Positions 18,799-28,761 of a DNA stretch of 30,439 nt are shown here, piece by piece. The notes beneath the pieces were generated by a model. The model saw nothing but the letters and a program-made list of their open reading frames with translations. It was not told the origin of the DNA and did no database searches. How positions within the stretch are numbered: the stretch's first letter is position 1; each line of letters starts with the position of its first letter. The position numbers and the translations under genes are program-made. This stretch comes from Lysobacteraceae bacterium (GTDB lineage: Bacteria > Pseudomonadota > Gammaproteobacteria > Xanthomonadales > Xanthomonadaceae): assembly GCA_028293685.1 (NCBI GenBank), contig JAQGOI010000009.1, forward strand, positions 1 to 30,439, written 5' to 3'.

Positions 18799-19569
18799 TC
18801 ACTTGAGTGCCAGGCGCGTCGCGCCATCCAGACGGATGGTTTCGCCGTTGAGATAGGTATTGCCCAGGACGTAGGCGACCAGGTCGGCGAATTCGTCCGC
18901 CTTTCCCAGTCGTGACGGGAATGGAATGGACGCTGCGAGCGACTGCTGCACCGACTCCGGCATGCCGTCGACCATCGGCGTCCAGAAAATGCCCGGCGCG
19001 ATGGTCATGACCCGGATGCCGAAGCGGGCGAGTTCGCGCGCCATCGGCAGCGTCATGCCGACCACGCCGGCCTTGGATGCCGAATAGGCGGCTTGTCCGA
19101 TCTGGCCTTCGTAAGCGGCAACGGACGCGGTGTTGACGATGACTCCGCGCTCGCCATCGATTCCGGGCTCGTTGTGCTGCATGTGCGCTGCAGCGGCCTT
19201 GGCGACATTGAAGCTGCCCACGAGGTTGACCATCACCGTGCCGGCGAATTGCTGCAGAGGCATCGGACCGTCCTTGCCGAGCATGCGGCCGGCGCCGAGG
19301 ATGCCGGCGCAGCTGACGGCGACGTTGAGACCGCCAAGGGATTGCTTTGCGGCTGCGACGTTAGTGGCCACCGAGGTCTCGTCGGTGACATTGGTGTTGA
19401 AGTAATGCGCGTTGGCCGATCCCAGCGCGGCGACCGCTGCCGCGCCTTTGTCGTCATTGACGTCGAACAGTGCAACCTTGCCGCCGTGCGCAACCAGGTG
19501 GTGTGCGACGGCCAGCCCGAGGCCGGAAACGCCGCCGGTCACTACGGCGCGAACGGATGCCAGTTGCAT
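18799..19569 (-). CDS. Short-chain dehydrogenase (3-hydroxyacyl-CoA dehydrogenase type)
   Basis: A 256-residue classical SDR with cofactor loop TGGVSGLG (11-18) and an acidic residue (D36 in FDVND) favouring NAD. The catalytic set is N115, S149, Y162 and K166 (YSASK). The NNAG motif is changed to SCAG at 86-89; NCAG is more usual in the nearest relatives. The overall pattern, including GQIGQAAYSASKAGVVGMTLPMAREL, is that of type 2 3-hydroxyacyl-CoA dehydrogenase (HSD10-like), acting in fatty acid or branched-chain amino-acid oxidation. It is probably cotranscribed with the small membrane protein and efpL downstream; the link between them is not obvious. Confidence 0.88.
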   Translation of the reverse strand: MQLASVRAVVTGGVSGLGLAVAHHLVAHGGKVALFDVNDDKGAAAVAALGSANAHYFNTNVTDETSVATNVAAAKQSLGGLNVAVSCAGILGAGRMLGKDGPMPLQQFAGTVMVNLVGSFNVAKAAAAHMQHNEPGIDGERGVIVNTASVAAYEGQIGQAAYSASKAGVVGMTLPMARELARFGIRVMTIAPGIFWTPMVDGMPESVQQSLAASIPFPSRLGKADEFADLVAYVLGNTYLNGETIRLDGATRLALK

Positions 19570-19602
19570 GGAAAGTCCAGTGTCCGTGGGAAGCCGGACA
19601 TT

Positions 19603-20952
19603 TTACGGGACCGGGGCACCGTCCGGGAGGTCCAGAATCGTTCGGGCCGCACCGGGCAGGCGGTGGACCACGCCATCCTTCATCACGAACGCCGGATGCC
19701 GCAGCGCGCCGATGTCGACAGTCGGGTCGCCATCGAATGCCGCCAGGTCCGCACGCAGGCCGACGGCGATGCGCCCGAGATGGTCCTGTTGCCGGATGAT
19801 CCTTGCCGCGACGCTGGTGCACGCGCGCATGGCTTCGACCGTCGTCATGCCGGCGTGGACCATGGCGGCCGGTTCACGCCAGTTGTCGCCGTGCTTGAAA
19901 ACGCCAACGTCGCTGCCGCAGCCGATCTGCACACCAGCCGCATGCGCGATGCGGAAGGCATGCTCGGATTCGAGGATCTTCGGTGTCGGCGGTGATGTGC
20001 CCGGCACGTAATGATTGAAGTACGTTTCCGTCGCTTCGACCGCGGTCAGCGTGGGCAGGTAGGCCACGCCCAGTTGTTTCATGCGCTCGAACGTCGCCTG
20101 CGATCCGCCATACCCGTGTTCGATGGTGTTCACACCGGCGTCGATGGCCAGCCGCATGCCGGCATCCGTTGCCGCATGAGCCGAAACCGGACGGCCCGAC
20201 AGATGCGCGGTCTCGACCAGTGCCTTCAGCTCGGCAGGCGTAAACGTCGGTTGTGCACTGCCGTCGGCGCCGATCCGGTAGTCGGCATAGACCTTGATCC
20301 AGTCGGCACCATGACCGGCCTGCTCGCGTACAGCCTGCATCACTGCATCGACGCCGCTGACTTCCTGTGCACCACCGGGCAGATCGGCGTCGGGACGGAA
20401 CCCGCGTGGCCCGGGACCGTAACTGGCGGTCGCGACAATGGCGCGAGTGGCGACGAACAGTCGTGGGCCGGGTATCAGCCCTTCATCGATCGCGCGCTTG
20501 AGCGACACGTCCGCGTAGCCGGCGCCTTCGGTGCCCAGGTCCCGTAGCGTCGTGAATCCGGCCAGTAGTGTTGCGCGTGCGTGCTGCGCAGCCTCGAGCG
20601 TGCGATACGCCTCCGGCTCCCTGAGCACCTGGTCGTTCCAGGGTGTCTCGTTGTACGGGTGCAGGAACAGGTGGGTGTGCAGGTCCATGAGGCCTGGTGT
20701 CAGCGTGGTACCGGGCAGTGCGATGCGGCGCGTGCCGGCAGGCACGTCGACGGTGGCCGCAGGGCCTACCGCTGCAATCGCGCCATCGCGTACGAGCACT
20801 ACCCAGCCCGGATGCGACGCGGCTTCGCCGGTCCACACGCGTGCGGGCTGCAGCAGTACTGCCTGGGCATCCATGGCGCGTGCCGGTGCCAGCGCGACCA
20901 GCAGTGTGCTTGCGAAAAGGACGATCGACCAACGCTTCATCGACAGGCTCAT
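19603..20952 (-). CDS. Exported metal-dependent amidohydrolase
   Basis: A 449-residue amidohydrolase-superfamily protein with a Sec signal peptide (basic MKRW, hydrophobic core, cut likely after APARA at residue 26). Binuclear metal ligands are complete: H92 and H94 in DLHTHLF, the carboxylated K220 in DWIKVYADY, H259 in SAHA, H279 in IEHGYG and D348 in CGSDVG. This is the imidazolonepropionase-like/prolidase-type group (Xaa-Pro or Xaa-Arg dipeptidases), acting in the periplasm; the substrate is not decided. ATG 20952 has GAGGGAG about nine bases upstream. It lies 27 bases after the GNAT gene and 33 before the dehydrogenase. Confidence 0.9.
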   Translation of the reverse strand: MSLSMKRWSIVLFASTLLVALAPARAMDAQAVLLQPARVWTGEAASHPGWVVLVRDGAIAAVGPAATVDVPAGTRRIALPGTTLTPGLMDLHTHLFLHPYNETPWNDQVLREPEAYRTLEAAQHARATLLAGFTTLRDLGTEGAGYADVSLKRAIDEGLIPGPRLFVATRAIVATASYGPGPRGFRPDADLPGGAQEVSGVDAVMQAVREQAGHGADWIKVYADYRIGADGSAQPTFTPAELKALVETAHLSGRPVSAHAATDAGMRLAIDAGVNTIEHGYGGSQATFERMKQLGVAYLPTLTAVEATETYFNHYVPGTSPPTPKILESEHAFRIAHAAGVQIGCGSDVGVFKHGDNWREPAAMVHAGMTTVEAMRACTSVAARIIRQQDHLGRIAVGLRADLAAFDGDPTVDIGALRHPAFVMKDGVVHRLPGAARTILDLPDGAPVP

Positions 20953-20979
20953 GGTCGTGGCTCCCTCATCGGAATGCCG

Positions 20980-21465
20980 TCAGAGCGACCGCAGGTAGAA
21001 GGCATTGCAACCGCCGTGTCCGGTCGCGCCCATCGATGCGTCGATCCGTCGAAACCCGCTGCGCTCGTACAACTTCATGGCGGCATCCATTCCGCCGAGC
21101 GTCTCGAGATAGCACTGTCGAAAACCCAACTCCCGGGCTGCCTGCAGGCACTGCGCCATCATCGCGGCGCCGGTACCTTGTCCACGGGCCTGCGGGAGGA
21201 AGTACATCTTGCGCAGTTCGCAGGTGTCGTCAGCGCCGCCGGTGAGCGGCGCCACGCCGGCGCCACCGACGACGTCCCCGACCTCGTCCTCGGCAACGAA
21301 ATAAGCGCAACGCGGTTGCGCATAGGCCTGGCTCATCCAGTCCACTTCGGGATCGTTGATCGCGAAGCCGCATCCGACCGCACCGAATTCGGGCATGACC
21401 GAGCGGATGATGTTCGCGACAGCAACGTCGTCGCCGGCAGCGATGGGTCTGATCTTCAATGGCAC
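20980..21465 (-). CDS. GNAT family N-acetyltransferase
   Basis: A 161-residue GNAT. The acetyl-CoA pyrophosphate loop is visible as LPQARGQGTGAAMM, preceded by strand ELRKMYF, and the C-terminal part has YLETLGGMDAAMKLYERSGFRR. The acceptor is unknown. No ATG is near the N-terminus. GTG 21465 is preferred because GGTGA lies six bases upstream; GTG 21474 would add three residues. Either start lies at the end of the GGDEF-EAL gene, whose stop is at 21467-21469, so the two are closely coupled. Confidence 0.85.
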   Translation of the reverse strand: MPLKIRPIAAGDDVAVANIIRSVMPEFGAVGCGFAINDPEVDWMSQAYAQPRCAYFVAEDEVGDVVGGAGVAPLTGGADDTCELRKMYFLPQARGQGTGAAMMAQCLQAARELGFRQCYLETLGGMDAAMKLYERSGFRRIDASMGATGHGGCNAFYLRSL

Positions 21466-21466
21466 G

Positions 21467-24049
21467 TCAGTCACCGAGCATGGGCAGGGGCAGATCGAGG
21501 TGTCTGGCGAATTCGTCGGCAGACAGCCCCGGTGCGAACAGGAATCCCTGTCCGACCGGGACGCCGAGGTCGAGCAGGAATTGCCGCTGTTCCCTGGTCT
21601 CGATGCCTTCGGCGACCAGTCCCAGACCCAGGCTGCGGGCGATGCCGGCGATGGCCTGGCAGACGGCGACATCGGATTTGTTGGCTGGAACACCGTGCAG
21701 AAACAACTGACTGAGTTTCAATCCATGGATCGGCAATCGCCGCAGGTAGTTCAGCGCGCTGTAACCCTCGCCGAAATCGTCGATCGTCAACACGACACCA
21801 AGCTCGCGCAACGCTGCAAAGGTGCGGATCGTGTCGGGCGCATCCTCGATCAGCACGCGTTCGGTGAACTCCAGTTCCAGTGCGGATCCGGGCAGCGCGA
21901 ATTCCTGCAGGATTCCGCCGACCACGTCGGCCAGGTCGTCGCCAAGGAACTGCCGGTAGGACACATTCACAGCAACGCGCACCACACCCAGGCCGGACTC
22001 GCGCCAGGCGCAGATCTGGCGACAGGCTTCGCGCAACACCCAGCTGCCGATGCGCACGATATCGCCGGTGACTTCCGCATGGCCGATGAACCTGTCCGGC
22101 CGCATTTCCCCGAGATGCTCGTTCCGCCAGCGGATCAGCGCCTCCGCCGCGACGATGCGGCCGTGATGCAGGTCCACCTGCGGCTGATAGACGAGATGGA
22201 ACTCGTTGTTGTCGGCCGCACGGCGCAGGTGCGTCTCGACCCGCAACCGCTCCTGCTGCGTATGCGCAAGCGCTTGGGTGAATGCCTGCCAGCCATTGCG
22301 CACGCGGCGCTTGCTGTCGTACATCGCGGTGTCGGCATTCTGGATCAGCACCTGCGGCTTGTCGCCGTCGCCGGGGGCGCGTGCGATCCCGATGCTGGCC
22401 GTGATCGTGAATTCCTCATGGTCGAACCGGAAACTGTCCACGAATGCACCCAGGATCCGCTCGGCGATGGATTCGGGGGCGCGCGGATCCTGCGCATTCG
22501 TCGATATGACCAGGAACTCATCGCCACCGAATCGCGCGATCAACCCGTCGCCCCCGACCGCCCTGCTGATGCGTGCGGCGGCAGCCATCAGCAGTTCGTC
22601 GCCGGCGGCGTGTCCGAGGATGTCGTTGACGACCTTGAACCGGTCGAGGTCGATGTAAAGCACGGCGATGTTCGAGCGCATCGGACCCGTCAGGCAGGCG
22701 GCGAGTTCGGCCAGCACGGCATCGCGGTTGAGCAAGCCGGTGAGAGGGTCGGTGCGGGCCTGCACGAGCAGGGTCTGTTCGGCAAGCTTGCGACGGGTGA
22801 TGTCCTGGAAGGTACCGGTCAATCGCTGCGACAGCGGCTGGTTGAGCTCGATCTCGCCGATGACACGCGCCCAGAAGTCGGTGCCGCCATGGTGTTGGCC
22901 CTGCACCTCCAGGTCAAAACCGGTGCCGGTCGCGAACGACTGTTCGACGGCAGCAAGCAGGCAGTGTCGATCGGATTCTGCAAGGCCCTGCAACATCGTG
23001 GGTAACGATGTCGGCGTCGCACTGTTGCCCAGGATGCGGATGGTCTCGTCGCTCACATGCAAACGATGCCGCGCCGCATCCCATTCCCAGCCACCGATGT
23101 GGGCCAGGGCCTGCACGCGATCGAACAATGCGCTGTCGCGCTTGAGTTCGGTGACATCGCTGAACAGCGACAGCACCTGGTGCGGACGGTCGGCGCCGGG
23201 CGCGAACTGCGGCACCGACGTTACCGACAGCCAGGTCAGTTGCCGCAGCCGCTGGTTGTAGAAACCAAGCACCGTGCTGTCCGCGGCCCTGCCGGTCTGC
23301 AACGCGCGGAACGCAGGCAGATCGCCTTCGTCCATCGCGTTGCCGTCCTCATCGATGATCAGCCATTGCCCGTCGAGGATCTCATCGGTCAACGTCGGCC
23401 CCGAATCGACGTCGAACATCCGGGTGGCTGCCGGATTGGCGTAGATGACCCGGCCTTCGACATCGCGCACCAGGATGCCCTTGTCGACGACTTCCATCAG
23501 TTCGCGGTAATGCAGCTCGATGCCGACACGGTCGCTCAGGTCGCGCACGACCGAAAGAATGCATGCATTGCCTTCATGTTCGAGCCTGGCCGAGTGCACT
23601 TCAGCGGGAAACCGCGTGCCGTCGGCGCGCATATGCGTCACTTCGGTGACCGGTGTTTCGCCGCGGCGCAGGCTGTCGTGAATCGGTCCCAGGTAATCCC
23701 TCGGCAGGTCGGGATTGATCAGGTGCAACGGCTGACCCAGCATTGCGTTGCGCGTGCGTCCGTAGGCAGCGGTTGCCGCACGATTGACATCCAGGACGAT
23801 GCCGTCCCAGCTCAGGATGCAGGCAGGGTCGGGCAGGGCATCGAACAGCATCCGGTACCGCTGCTGCGGTCCGCCGGCGTTGGTCAGTGCGGCATGCAAC
23901 GCATCGCAGCCCCGCTCCAGCAAAGCGCGCACCGCCGGCGACAAGGCCGGGTCGTCGCAGGCGACCCGCATGGACGACAGCGTGTCCTGCGTTTGCCCAC
24001 CGACGCGTGCTTCCGCGACGGGAACATCAGCCCGTGTCGTCGTGCTCAC
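21467..24049 (-). CDS. PAS-PAS-PAS-GGDEF-EAL cyclic-di-GMP signalling protein
   Basis: An 860-residue soluble protein. Two to three PAS-type sensor regions lie at about 65-180, 180-300 and 305-420, then GGDEF at about 430-595 and EAL at 605-855. The cyclase signature RFGGDEF (506-512) is intact; the RxxD inhibitory site is not present upstream. In the phosphodiesterase domain, EALIR (636-640), N695, E727, D757/D758, K778, EGIE (814-817) and Q834 are kept, but the KxD motif reads KLS, with Ser780 for Asp. No membrane helix is seen, so the signal is internal. Start is GTG 24049, overlapping the liuE stop as GTGA. Probably acts in the cytoplasm on c-di-GMP; net direction is not predictable. Confidence 0.93.
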   Translation of the reverse strand: MSTTTRADVPVAEARVGGQTQDTLSSMRVACDDPALSPAVRALLERGCDALHAALTNAGGPQQRYRMLFDALPDPACILSWDGIVLDVNRAATAAYGRTRNAMLGQPLHLINPDLPRDYLGPIHDSLRRGETPVTEVTHMRADGTRFPAEVHSARLEHEGNACILSVVRDLSDRVGIELHYRELMEVVDKGILVRDVEGRVIYANPAATRMFDVDSGPTLTDEILDGQWLIIDEDGNAMDEGDLPAFRALQTGRAADSTVLGFYNQRLRQLTWLSVTSVPQFAPGADRPHQVLSLFSDVTELKRDSALFDRVQALAHIGGWEWDAARHRLHVSDETIRILGNSATPTSLPTMLQGLAESDRHCLLAAVEQSFATGTGFDLEVQGQHHGGTDFWARVIGEIELNQPLSQRLTGTFQDITRRKLAEQTLLVQARTDPLTGLLNRDAVLAELAACLTGPMRSNIAVLYIDLDRFKVVNDILGHAAGDELLMAAAARISRAVGGDGLIARFGGDEFLVISTNAQDPRAPESIAERILGAFVDSFRFDHEEFTITASIGIARAPGDGDKPQVLIQNADTAMYDSKRRVRNGWQAFTQALAHTQQERLRVETHLRRAADNNEFHLVYQPQVDLHHGRIVAAEALIRWRNEHLGEMRPDRFIGHAEVTGDIVRIGSWVLREACRQICAWRESGLGVVRVAVNVSYRQFLGDDLADVVGGILQEFALPGSALELEFTERVLIEDAPDTIRTFAALRELGVVLTIDDFGEGYSALNYLRRLPIHGLKLSQLFLHGVPANKSDVAVCQAIAGIARSLGLGLVAEGIETREQRQFLLDLGVPVGQGFLFAPGLSADEFARHLDLPLPMLGD

Positions 24050-24944
24050 GTTGCCGCCAGCGCCTGGCTGACCTTGCTGCCGCTTTCCCGGCCGAGCAGG
24101 CGCGCAAGCCAGCGGCCGGTGTCGGACAGCGCGGACAGGTCGATCCCCGTGTCGATGCCCAACCCTTGCAGCATGTACACGACGTCCTCGCTGGCGACGT
24201 TGCCGCTGGCGCCTTTGGCGTAAGGACAGCCGCCAACGCCGGATACCGCGGCATCGACGACAGCGACACCTTCCTCCAGGCAGGCCAGCACATTGGCCAG
24301 CGCCTGCCCGTAGGTGTCGTGGAAATGCACCGCCAGCGCCGACATTGGAACCGCGTCGGCCACGGCCAGGAGCATCGCGCGAGCCTTGCCAGGCGTGCCG
24401 ATGCCGATGGTGTCGCCCAGCGAGATTTCATGACAGCCCAGTGCATGCAGGCGCCCCGCCACGCGGACCACATCCAACAGCGGCACGGTGCCCTGGTAAG
24501 GGCAACCCAAGACCGTGGACACGTAGCCGCGGACGCGGACGCCGTCATCGCGCGCGCGTTCGAGCACCGGCGCGAAACGCTCGATCGATTCATCGATCGA
24601 GGCGTTGGTGTTGCGTCGGTTGAAGGCCTCCGAAGCCGCCGTGAACACGGCCACTTCGGTCGCACCGACAGCCCGTGCGCGTTCGTAGCCCTGCAGGTTC
24701 GGCACGAGCACCGGATAGGAAATACCAGGGCGCTTGTCGATGCCGGCAAAACCTCGTCGGCGTCGGCCAATTGCGGGATCCACTTGGGGCTGACGAAACT
24801 GGTCGCCTCGATCGACTGCAGTCCTGTTGCCGACAACCGGTTGATCAGCGCGATCTTGTCGGCAGTGGCGACGAGCGATGTCTCGTTCTGGAGGCCGTCG
24901 CGCGGACCGACCTCGACGATGCGAACGTGCGCCGGCAGCGCCAT
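24046..24944 (-). pseudogene. liuE: Hydroxymethylglutaryl-CoA lyase, frameshifted
   Basis: Final enzyme of leucine degradation, splitting HMG-CoA to acetyl-CoA and acetoacetate. The N-terminal part reads [14 protein letters not shown] with the catalytic Arg/Asp, then [17 protein letters not shown]. The rest continues in another frame with [15 protein letters not shown], metal site [12 protein letters not shown] and the active cysteine motif [17 protein letters not shown]. The switch lies at the A-run 24748-24751 (T-run in the gene). Adding one base restores exactly 300 codons, normal for the family. A real one-base deletion or a homopolymer sequencing error are both possible. The ATG at 24944 overlaps the liuD stop by one base. 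Confidence 0.9.
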
Positions 24945-26938
24945 CAGGGCTCCAGTGCCACCAGCACCGCATCGGCTTCGACGAGGTCGCCGGCAACGGC
25001 ATTGACCTGTTCGACCACACCGTCGCGGGGCGCTTTCAAACCCAGTTCCATCTTCATCGCCTCGATCACCAGCAACTCCTGGCCGGCCCGGACACGGTCG
25101 CCGACCTGCACCTTGACCAGCACGACGCGGCCGGGCATCGGCGCGTGCACGCGCCGGTCGCTGGCGGCCTGGACAACGCCTTGGCGACGATACACCTCGG
25201 TGGGGTTGAGCCGCAGGCGTCGCTCGCCATCGTGGACGGTGACCCGCAGTGGGTCGGCATCGGCATGGAAGCGGTGTGCCTTGCCATCAAAACGGGCGCC
25301 GAGCAGGCCGTCGCTCCAGCGCGCGCCGCTCACGGTCGTCTCCATGCCGTCGGACGCAATCCGGTATTCGCCTCCGCTGCCGTGCGCGGTCAAGCCGATG
25401 CGTTCGCCACGATGCAGGAACGCCAGATCCCGCTTGCCCGCGTGCCCCAGGCGCCAACCGTCGGCAATGGACCAGGGTGATGTCGGATCGGACGACGCGG
25501 CCGCCGTCGCGCGCTCGGTGGCCTCGAGCCAGAGCAGGCGTGTCGTCGCGGCGGCCAGCACCAGCGTGGCATCGGCTTCGGCACATGGCAGGAAGGCGTC
25601 CAGGTGTCGATCCAGGTATCCGGTATCGATGGTGCCGTCCACGACAGCCGGATGCCGGACCAGGCGTTCAAGAAAACCGATGTTCGACTTGGGTCCGTCG
25701 ACCTCGCATTGCGCCAGTGCGTCGCGCAACCCGGCGAGGGCGCGGGCGCGGTCCTCTCCCCAGACGATCACCTTGGCGATCATCGGGTCGTAGAAGATGG
25801 TGACGGTGTCGCCTTCGACGACACCCGAGTCGATCCGCACGCGATCGCTGGGCTCGGGCAGGTGCAGGCGTTCCAGCTAGCCCGAGCCCGGCAGGAATCC
25901 TGCTTCCGGATCCTCGGCATACAGCCGCACTTCGATCGCGTGTCCGCGTTGGTGCACGTCATCCTGCGACAAGGGCAGCGGCTCGCCGGCGGCGATGCGC
26001 AGCTGCCATGCGACCAGGTCCAGTCCGGTCACCATTTCCGTCACCGGATGCTCGACCTGCAAGCGGGTGTTGATCTCCATGAAATAGAACGTGCCGTCCG
26101 GTGCGACGATGAACTCGACGGTACCGGCGTTGGCATAGCCGATCGCCTGACCGGCCTGCACGGCGGCCGCTCCCATTGCCGCGCGCAGCCGGGGAGTGAC
26201 GAAGGGCGATGGCGATTCCTCCAGCACTTTCTGGTAGCGGCGTTGCGCCGAACATTCGCGTTCGCCCAGATGGACGAGGTTGCCGTGCGTGTCGCCGAAT
26301 ATCTGGATTTCGATATGCCGCGGTTTTTCCAGATAGCGTTCGAGCAGCACGCGGTCGCGCCCAAATGCACTGGCGGCTTCGCGCTGGCAGCTTTCAAGGT
26401 TGGGCAGGAATTCTTCCGTCGTGCGCACGATGCGCATGCCCTTGCCGCCTCCGCCGTGGGCCGCCTTGATCATCAACGGATATCCAATGCGCTCCGCTTC
26501 GCCCGCCAGCACCACAGGTGACTGATCCTCGCCCGTATAGCCGGGAACCACCGGAACGCCGGCTGCCTGCATCAGGTCCTTGGCACCGGCCTTGCTGCCC
26601 ATCCTGCGCATCGACGCCGCGCTGGGACCGATGAAGACCAGGCCGGCTGCGGCGACGGCGTCTGCGAAATCAGCGTTTTCACTCAGGAAACCATAGCCCG
26701 GGTGGATCGCCTGCGCTCCGGCCTGGAGTGCGACGGTAATGATCCGGTCGCCGCACAGGTAGGAGTCCTGCGGTCGCGAGCCCCCGATGGGAAATGCTTC
26801 ATCGGCCTGGCGCACGTGCTGCGCATCCGCGTCGGCGTCGGAGTAGACCGCGACCGTGCGAATACCCATCAGGCGTGCGCTGCGGATGACGCGGCAGGCG
26901 ATCTCGCCGCGGTTGGCGATCAGGATCTTCCGGAACAT
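24944..26938 (-). pseudogene. liuD: Methylcrotonyl-CoA carboxylase biotin subunit, interrupted by amber codon
   Basis: Biotin carboxylase plus biotin carrier subunit of the leucine-pathway carboxylase (about 664 codons). The N-terminal part has MFRKILIANRGEIACRV, ATP-grasp glycine loop HGGGGKGMR and EINTRLQVEHPVTEMV. The C-terminal part has RIDSGVVEGDTVTIFYDPMIAKVIVWG and the biotin site [10 protein letters not shown]. Between them, TAG at 25879-25877 stops the frame in FLPGSG*LERLHLPEP; both sides are in the same frame and the family shows no break there. A change from CAG would explain it. Subunit type (LiuD rather than propionyl-CoA) rests on neighbours liuE, liuC and liuB. ATG 26941 is an equal start option. 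Confidence 0.9.
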
Positions 26939-26946
26939 CATCAGGC

Positions 26947-27477
26947 TTATTCGCCTTCCCAGTAGTCGAGCGCGTCTTGGCTGCGGCTGATGTGCCGGAA
27001 CACCGCGGGTTGGCCGTTCGCATCCGTTCCCAGGTCGGCCATGACGCCGAACTTTCCGGAATCCGGGTATTCGCACAGTTCCGGCGAGAGTTTGGTGCTG
27101 ACCGCGAGATATTTCAGCTCGCCTTCGCCGGTGTTTATCAGTTGGTGGGCTGTCTCAGGCCCTCCTGGCGGGCAGGCGATGATGTCACCGCTGCGCACCG
27201 GATGCGTCTGCGAGCCGACGCGCAATTCGCCACTACCTTCGAGTACGAAGAACATTTCCTCGTTGACGCGATGGTTGTGCGACGGAAACGCACGCATGCC
27301 TGGCGGTACTGCGGTGACGTTGTAGCCCAGCAGACGTGCACCCAGTTTCGACGCGACCTGGCCCATGCGCGCGTCGTACTTGCCGGCCGCCGACCCCTTG
27401 GCCGCGAACATGGGCGGGCGCGGTTGCAGTTCGACATCGGCGATGTTGATGACGGGTTTACTGGATGGGTTGTTCAT
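26947..27477 (-). CDS. Cupin domain protein
   Basis: A 176-residue single-domain cupin. The metal motif is SHNHRVNEEMFFVLEG with H67, H69 and E73, and H111 in ETAHQLIN completes the usual four ligands. GSGELRVG and SGDIIACPPG follow the two cupin signatures. Substrate unknown; similar proteins are found near catabolic genes in proteobacteria. ATG 27477 is chosen as the frame upstream lies in the VOC gene. It lies five bases before liuD and ten after the VOC gene, so it is within the liu transcript. Confidence 0.85.
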   Translation of the reverse strand: MNNPSSKPVINIADVELQPRPPMFAAKGSAAGKYDARMGQVASKLGARLLGYNVTAVPPGMRAFPSHNHRVNEEMFFVLEGSGELRVGSQTHPVRSGDIIACPPGGPETAHQLINTGEGELKYLAVSTKLSPELCEYPDSGKFGVMADLGTDANGQPAVFRHISRSQDALDYWEGE

Positions 27478-27487
27478 TGGCGATTGA

Positions 27488-27877
27488 TTACTCCGGGAAG
27501 TGACAGACGGCTTCGATGTTGTGGCCGTCGGGATCCAGAACGAAGGCACCGTAGTAATCCGGGTGGTACTGCGGCCGCAGGCCGGGCGCGCCGTTGTCGG
27601 TTGCACCGGCTGCGAGTGCGGCTGCATGGAATGCGTCCACGTGTGCCCGCGATTGCGCGGCGATTGCGATGTGCAGCCGGCCACGCGTCGTGTCGCCGGT
27701 GCCGATCCAGAAATCGGGCTTGCGATCGCTGCCGAATCCAGCGTGACGCGACTCGGTGCCGGTCATTTCCGGCGTCACTTCCATCACCAGACCATAGCCC
27801 AGCGGTGCGAGCGCGCGCTCATAGAACGTCTTGCTGCGTTGAAAATCGGAAACCTTGAAGCCGACATGATCCAGCAT
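27488..27877 (-). CDS. VOC superfamily (glyoxalase-like) protein
   Basis: A 129-residue glyoxalase/bleomycin-resistance fold protein. The start MLDHVGFKVSDFQRSKTFYE is the standard first betaalphabetabetabeta module; the second module ends YGAFVLDPDGHNIEAVCH, with candidate metal residues H4, H72-region and E near the C-terminus. The substrate is not evident; resistance or aldehyde roles are guesses. ATG 27877 begins 22 bases after the liuC stop. It precedes the cupin gene by ten bases. Confidence 0.87.
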   Translation of the reverse strand: MLDHVGFKVSDFQRSKTFYERALAPLGYGLVMEVTPEMTGTESRHAGFGSDRKPDFWIGTGDTTRGRLHIAIAAQSRAHVDAFHAAALAAGATDNGAPGLRPQYHPDYYGAFVLDPDGHNIEAVCHFPE

Positions 27878-27899
27878 CGCACGTGCTCTCCGTCGAAGA

Positions 27900-28691
27900 T
27901 CAGTTGCACCAGGCCGGCTTGCGTTTTCCCAGGAATGCCGAAAGACCTTCTTGTCCCTCGGGCGAGACACGCAATCTGGCGATAAGGTCGGCATTGTCGG
28001 CGTCGAGCGACGCGCTGTCCCCGATTTGCACTGCTCGACGCACCAGCGACTTTGCGGTCGCTGTGGCGACCGGGCCGGCCTGCAGCAGCAGATCCACTTG
28101 GCGTTGCACGGCGGTATCGAGTTGCTCGGCGTCCACCACTTGATGCAGCAGGCCGATGCGATGTGCTTCGGCTGCATCGAAGGTTTCGCCGGTCGCGAAC
28201 CAGCGTCGCGCCTGGCGCGCACCGATGGCGGCGATGACATAAGGCGAGATCACCGCCGGCAACAGGCCAAGCCTGCTTTCCGTCAAGCCGAATTTCGCGG
28301 CTGGAGTGCCGATCGCAATGTCGCAGCACGCGACCAGGCCGACGCCACCGCCGAATGCAGCGCCGTGGACCCGCGCAATGGTGGGCCTGGGCAATTCATC
28401 CAGCGTGCGCATGAGGCCGGCGAGGGCGAGGGCATCGGCGCGGTTCTCCTGCTCGCTGGCCGCCGCCATGCCCCGCATCCAGTGCAGGTCGGCGCCAGCG
28501 GAGAACGACACGCCGGCCGCCTCGAGCACGACGACGCGCACCCCACTGTCCGCTGCGACGGCCTGCAGCTGCGCCGTCAGGTCGGCAATCAGTGCGGCGT
28601 CGAATGCATTGTGGACGTCGGGCCGGTTGAGACGCAGCCGGGCTACGAAGCCGTCACGTTGCAGCTGCAGCGAATCGCTCATCGGGGTCAT
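27900..28691 (-). CDS. liuC: Enoyl-CoA hydratase (probable methylglutaconyl-CoA hydratase)
   Basis: A 263-residue crotonase-family protein. The oxyanion-hole regions FSAGADLHWM and HGAAFGGGVGLVACCDIAIG are both present, and the Glu of the second catalytic site occurs in KFGLTESRLGLLPAV. This pattern, with ADLHWMRGM, fits LiuC-type methylglutaconyl-CoA hydratases, which act between the carboxylase (LiuB/LiuD) and the lyase (LiuE) in leucine breakdown. The assignment rests on neighbours. ATG 28691 is chosen for an AGG nine bases upstream; ATG 28682 is a three-residue shorter option. It appears intact, unlike liuD and liuE. Confidence 0.88.
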   Translation of the reverse strand: MTPMSDSLQLQRDGFVARLRLNRPDVHNAFDAALIADLTAQLQAVAADSGVRVVVLEAAGVSFSAGADLHWMRGMAAASEQENRADALALAGLMRTLDELPRPTIARVHGAAFGGGVGLVACCDIAIGTPAAKFGLTESRLGLLPAVISPYVIAAIGARQARRWFATGETFDAAEAHRIGLLHQVVDAEQLDTAVQRQVDLLLQAGPVATATAKSLVRRAVQIGDSASLDADNADLIARLRVSPEGQEGLSAFLGKRKPAWCN

Positions 28692-28761
28692 CGAGTGGAA
28701 CCTGCCCAATGATAGCCGCCCCATGCCAGCCGTCGTCGGGCCGGCTTAGATACGCTTGTCG

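Noticed and set aside
21356..23005. Long open frame on the plus strand opposite the GGDEF-EAL gene
   Set aside because: It is antisense to a protein with intact GGDEF and EAL motifs, has no family features and is the usual result of high GC codon bias.
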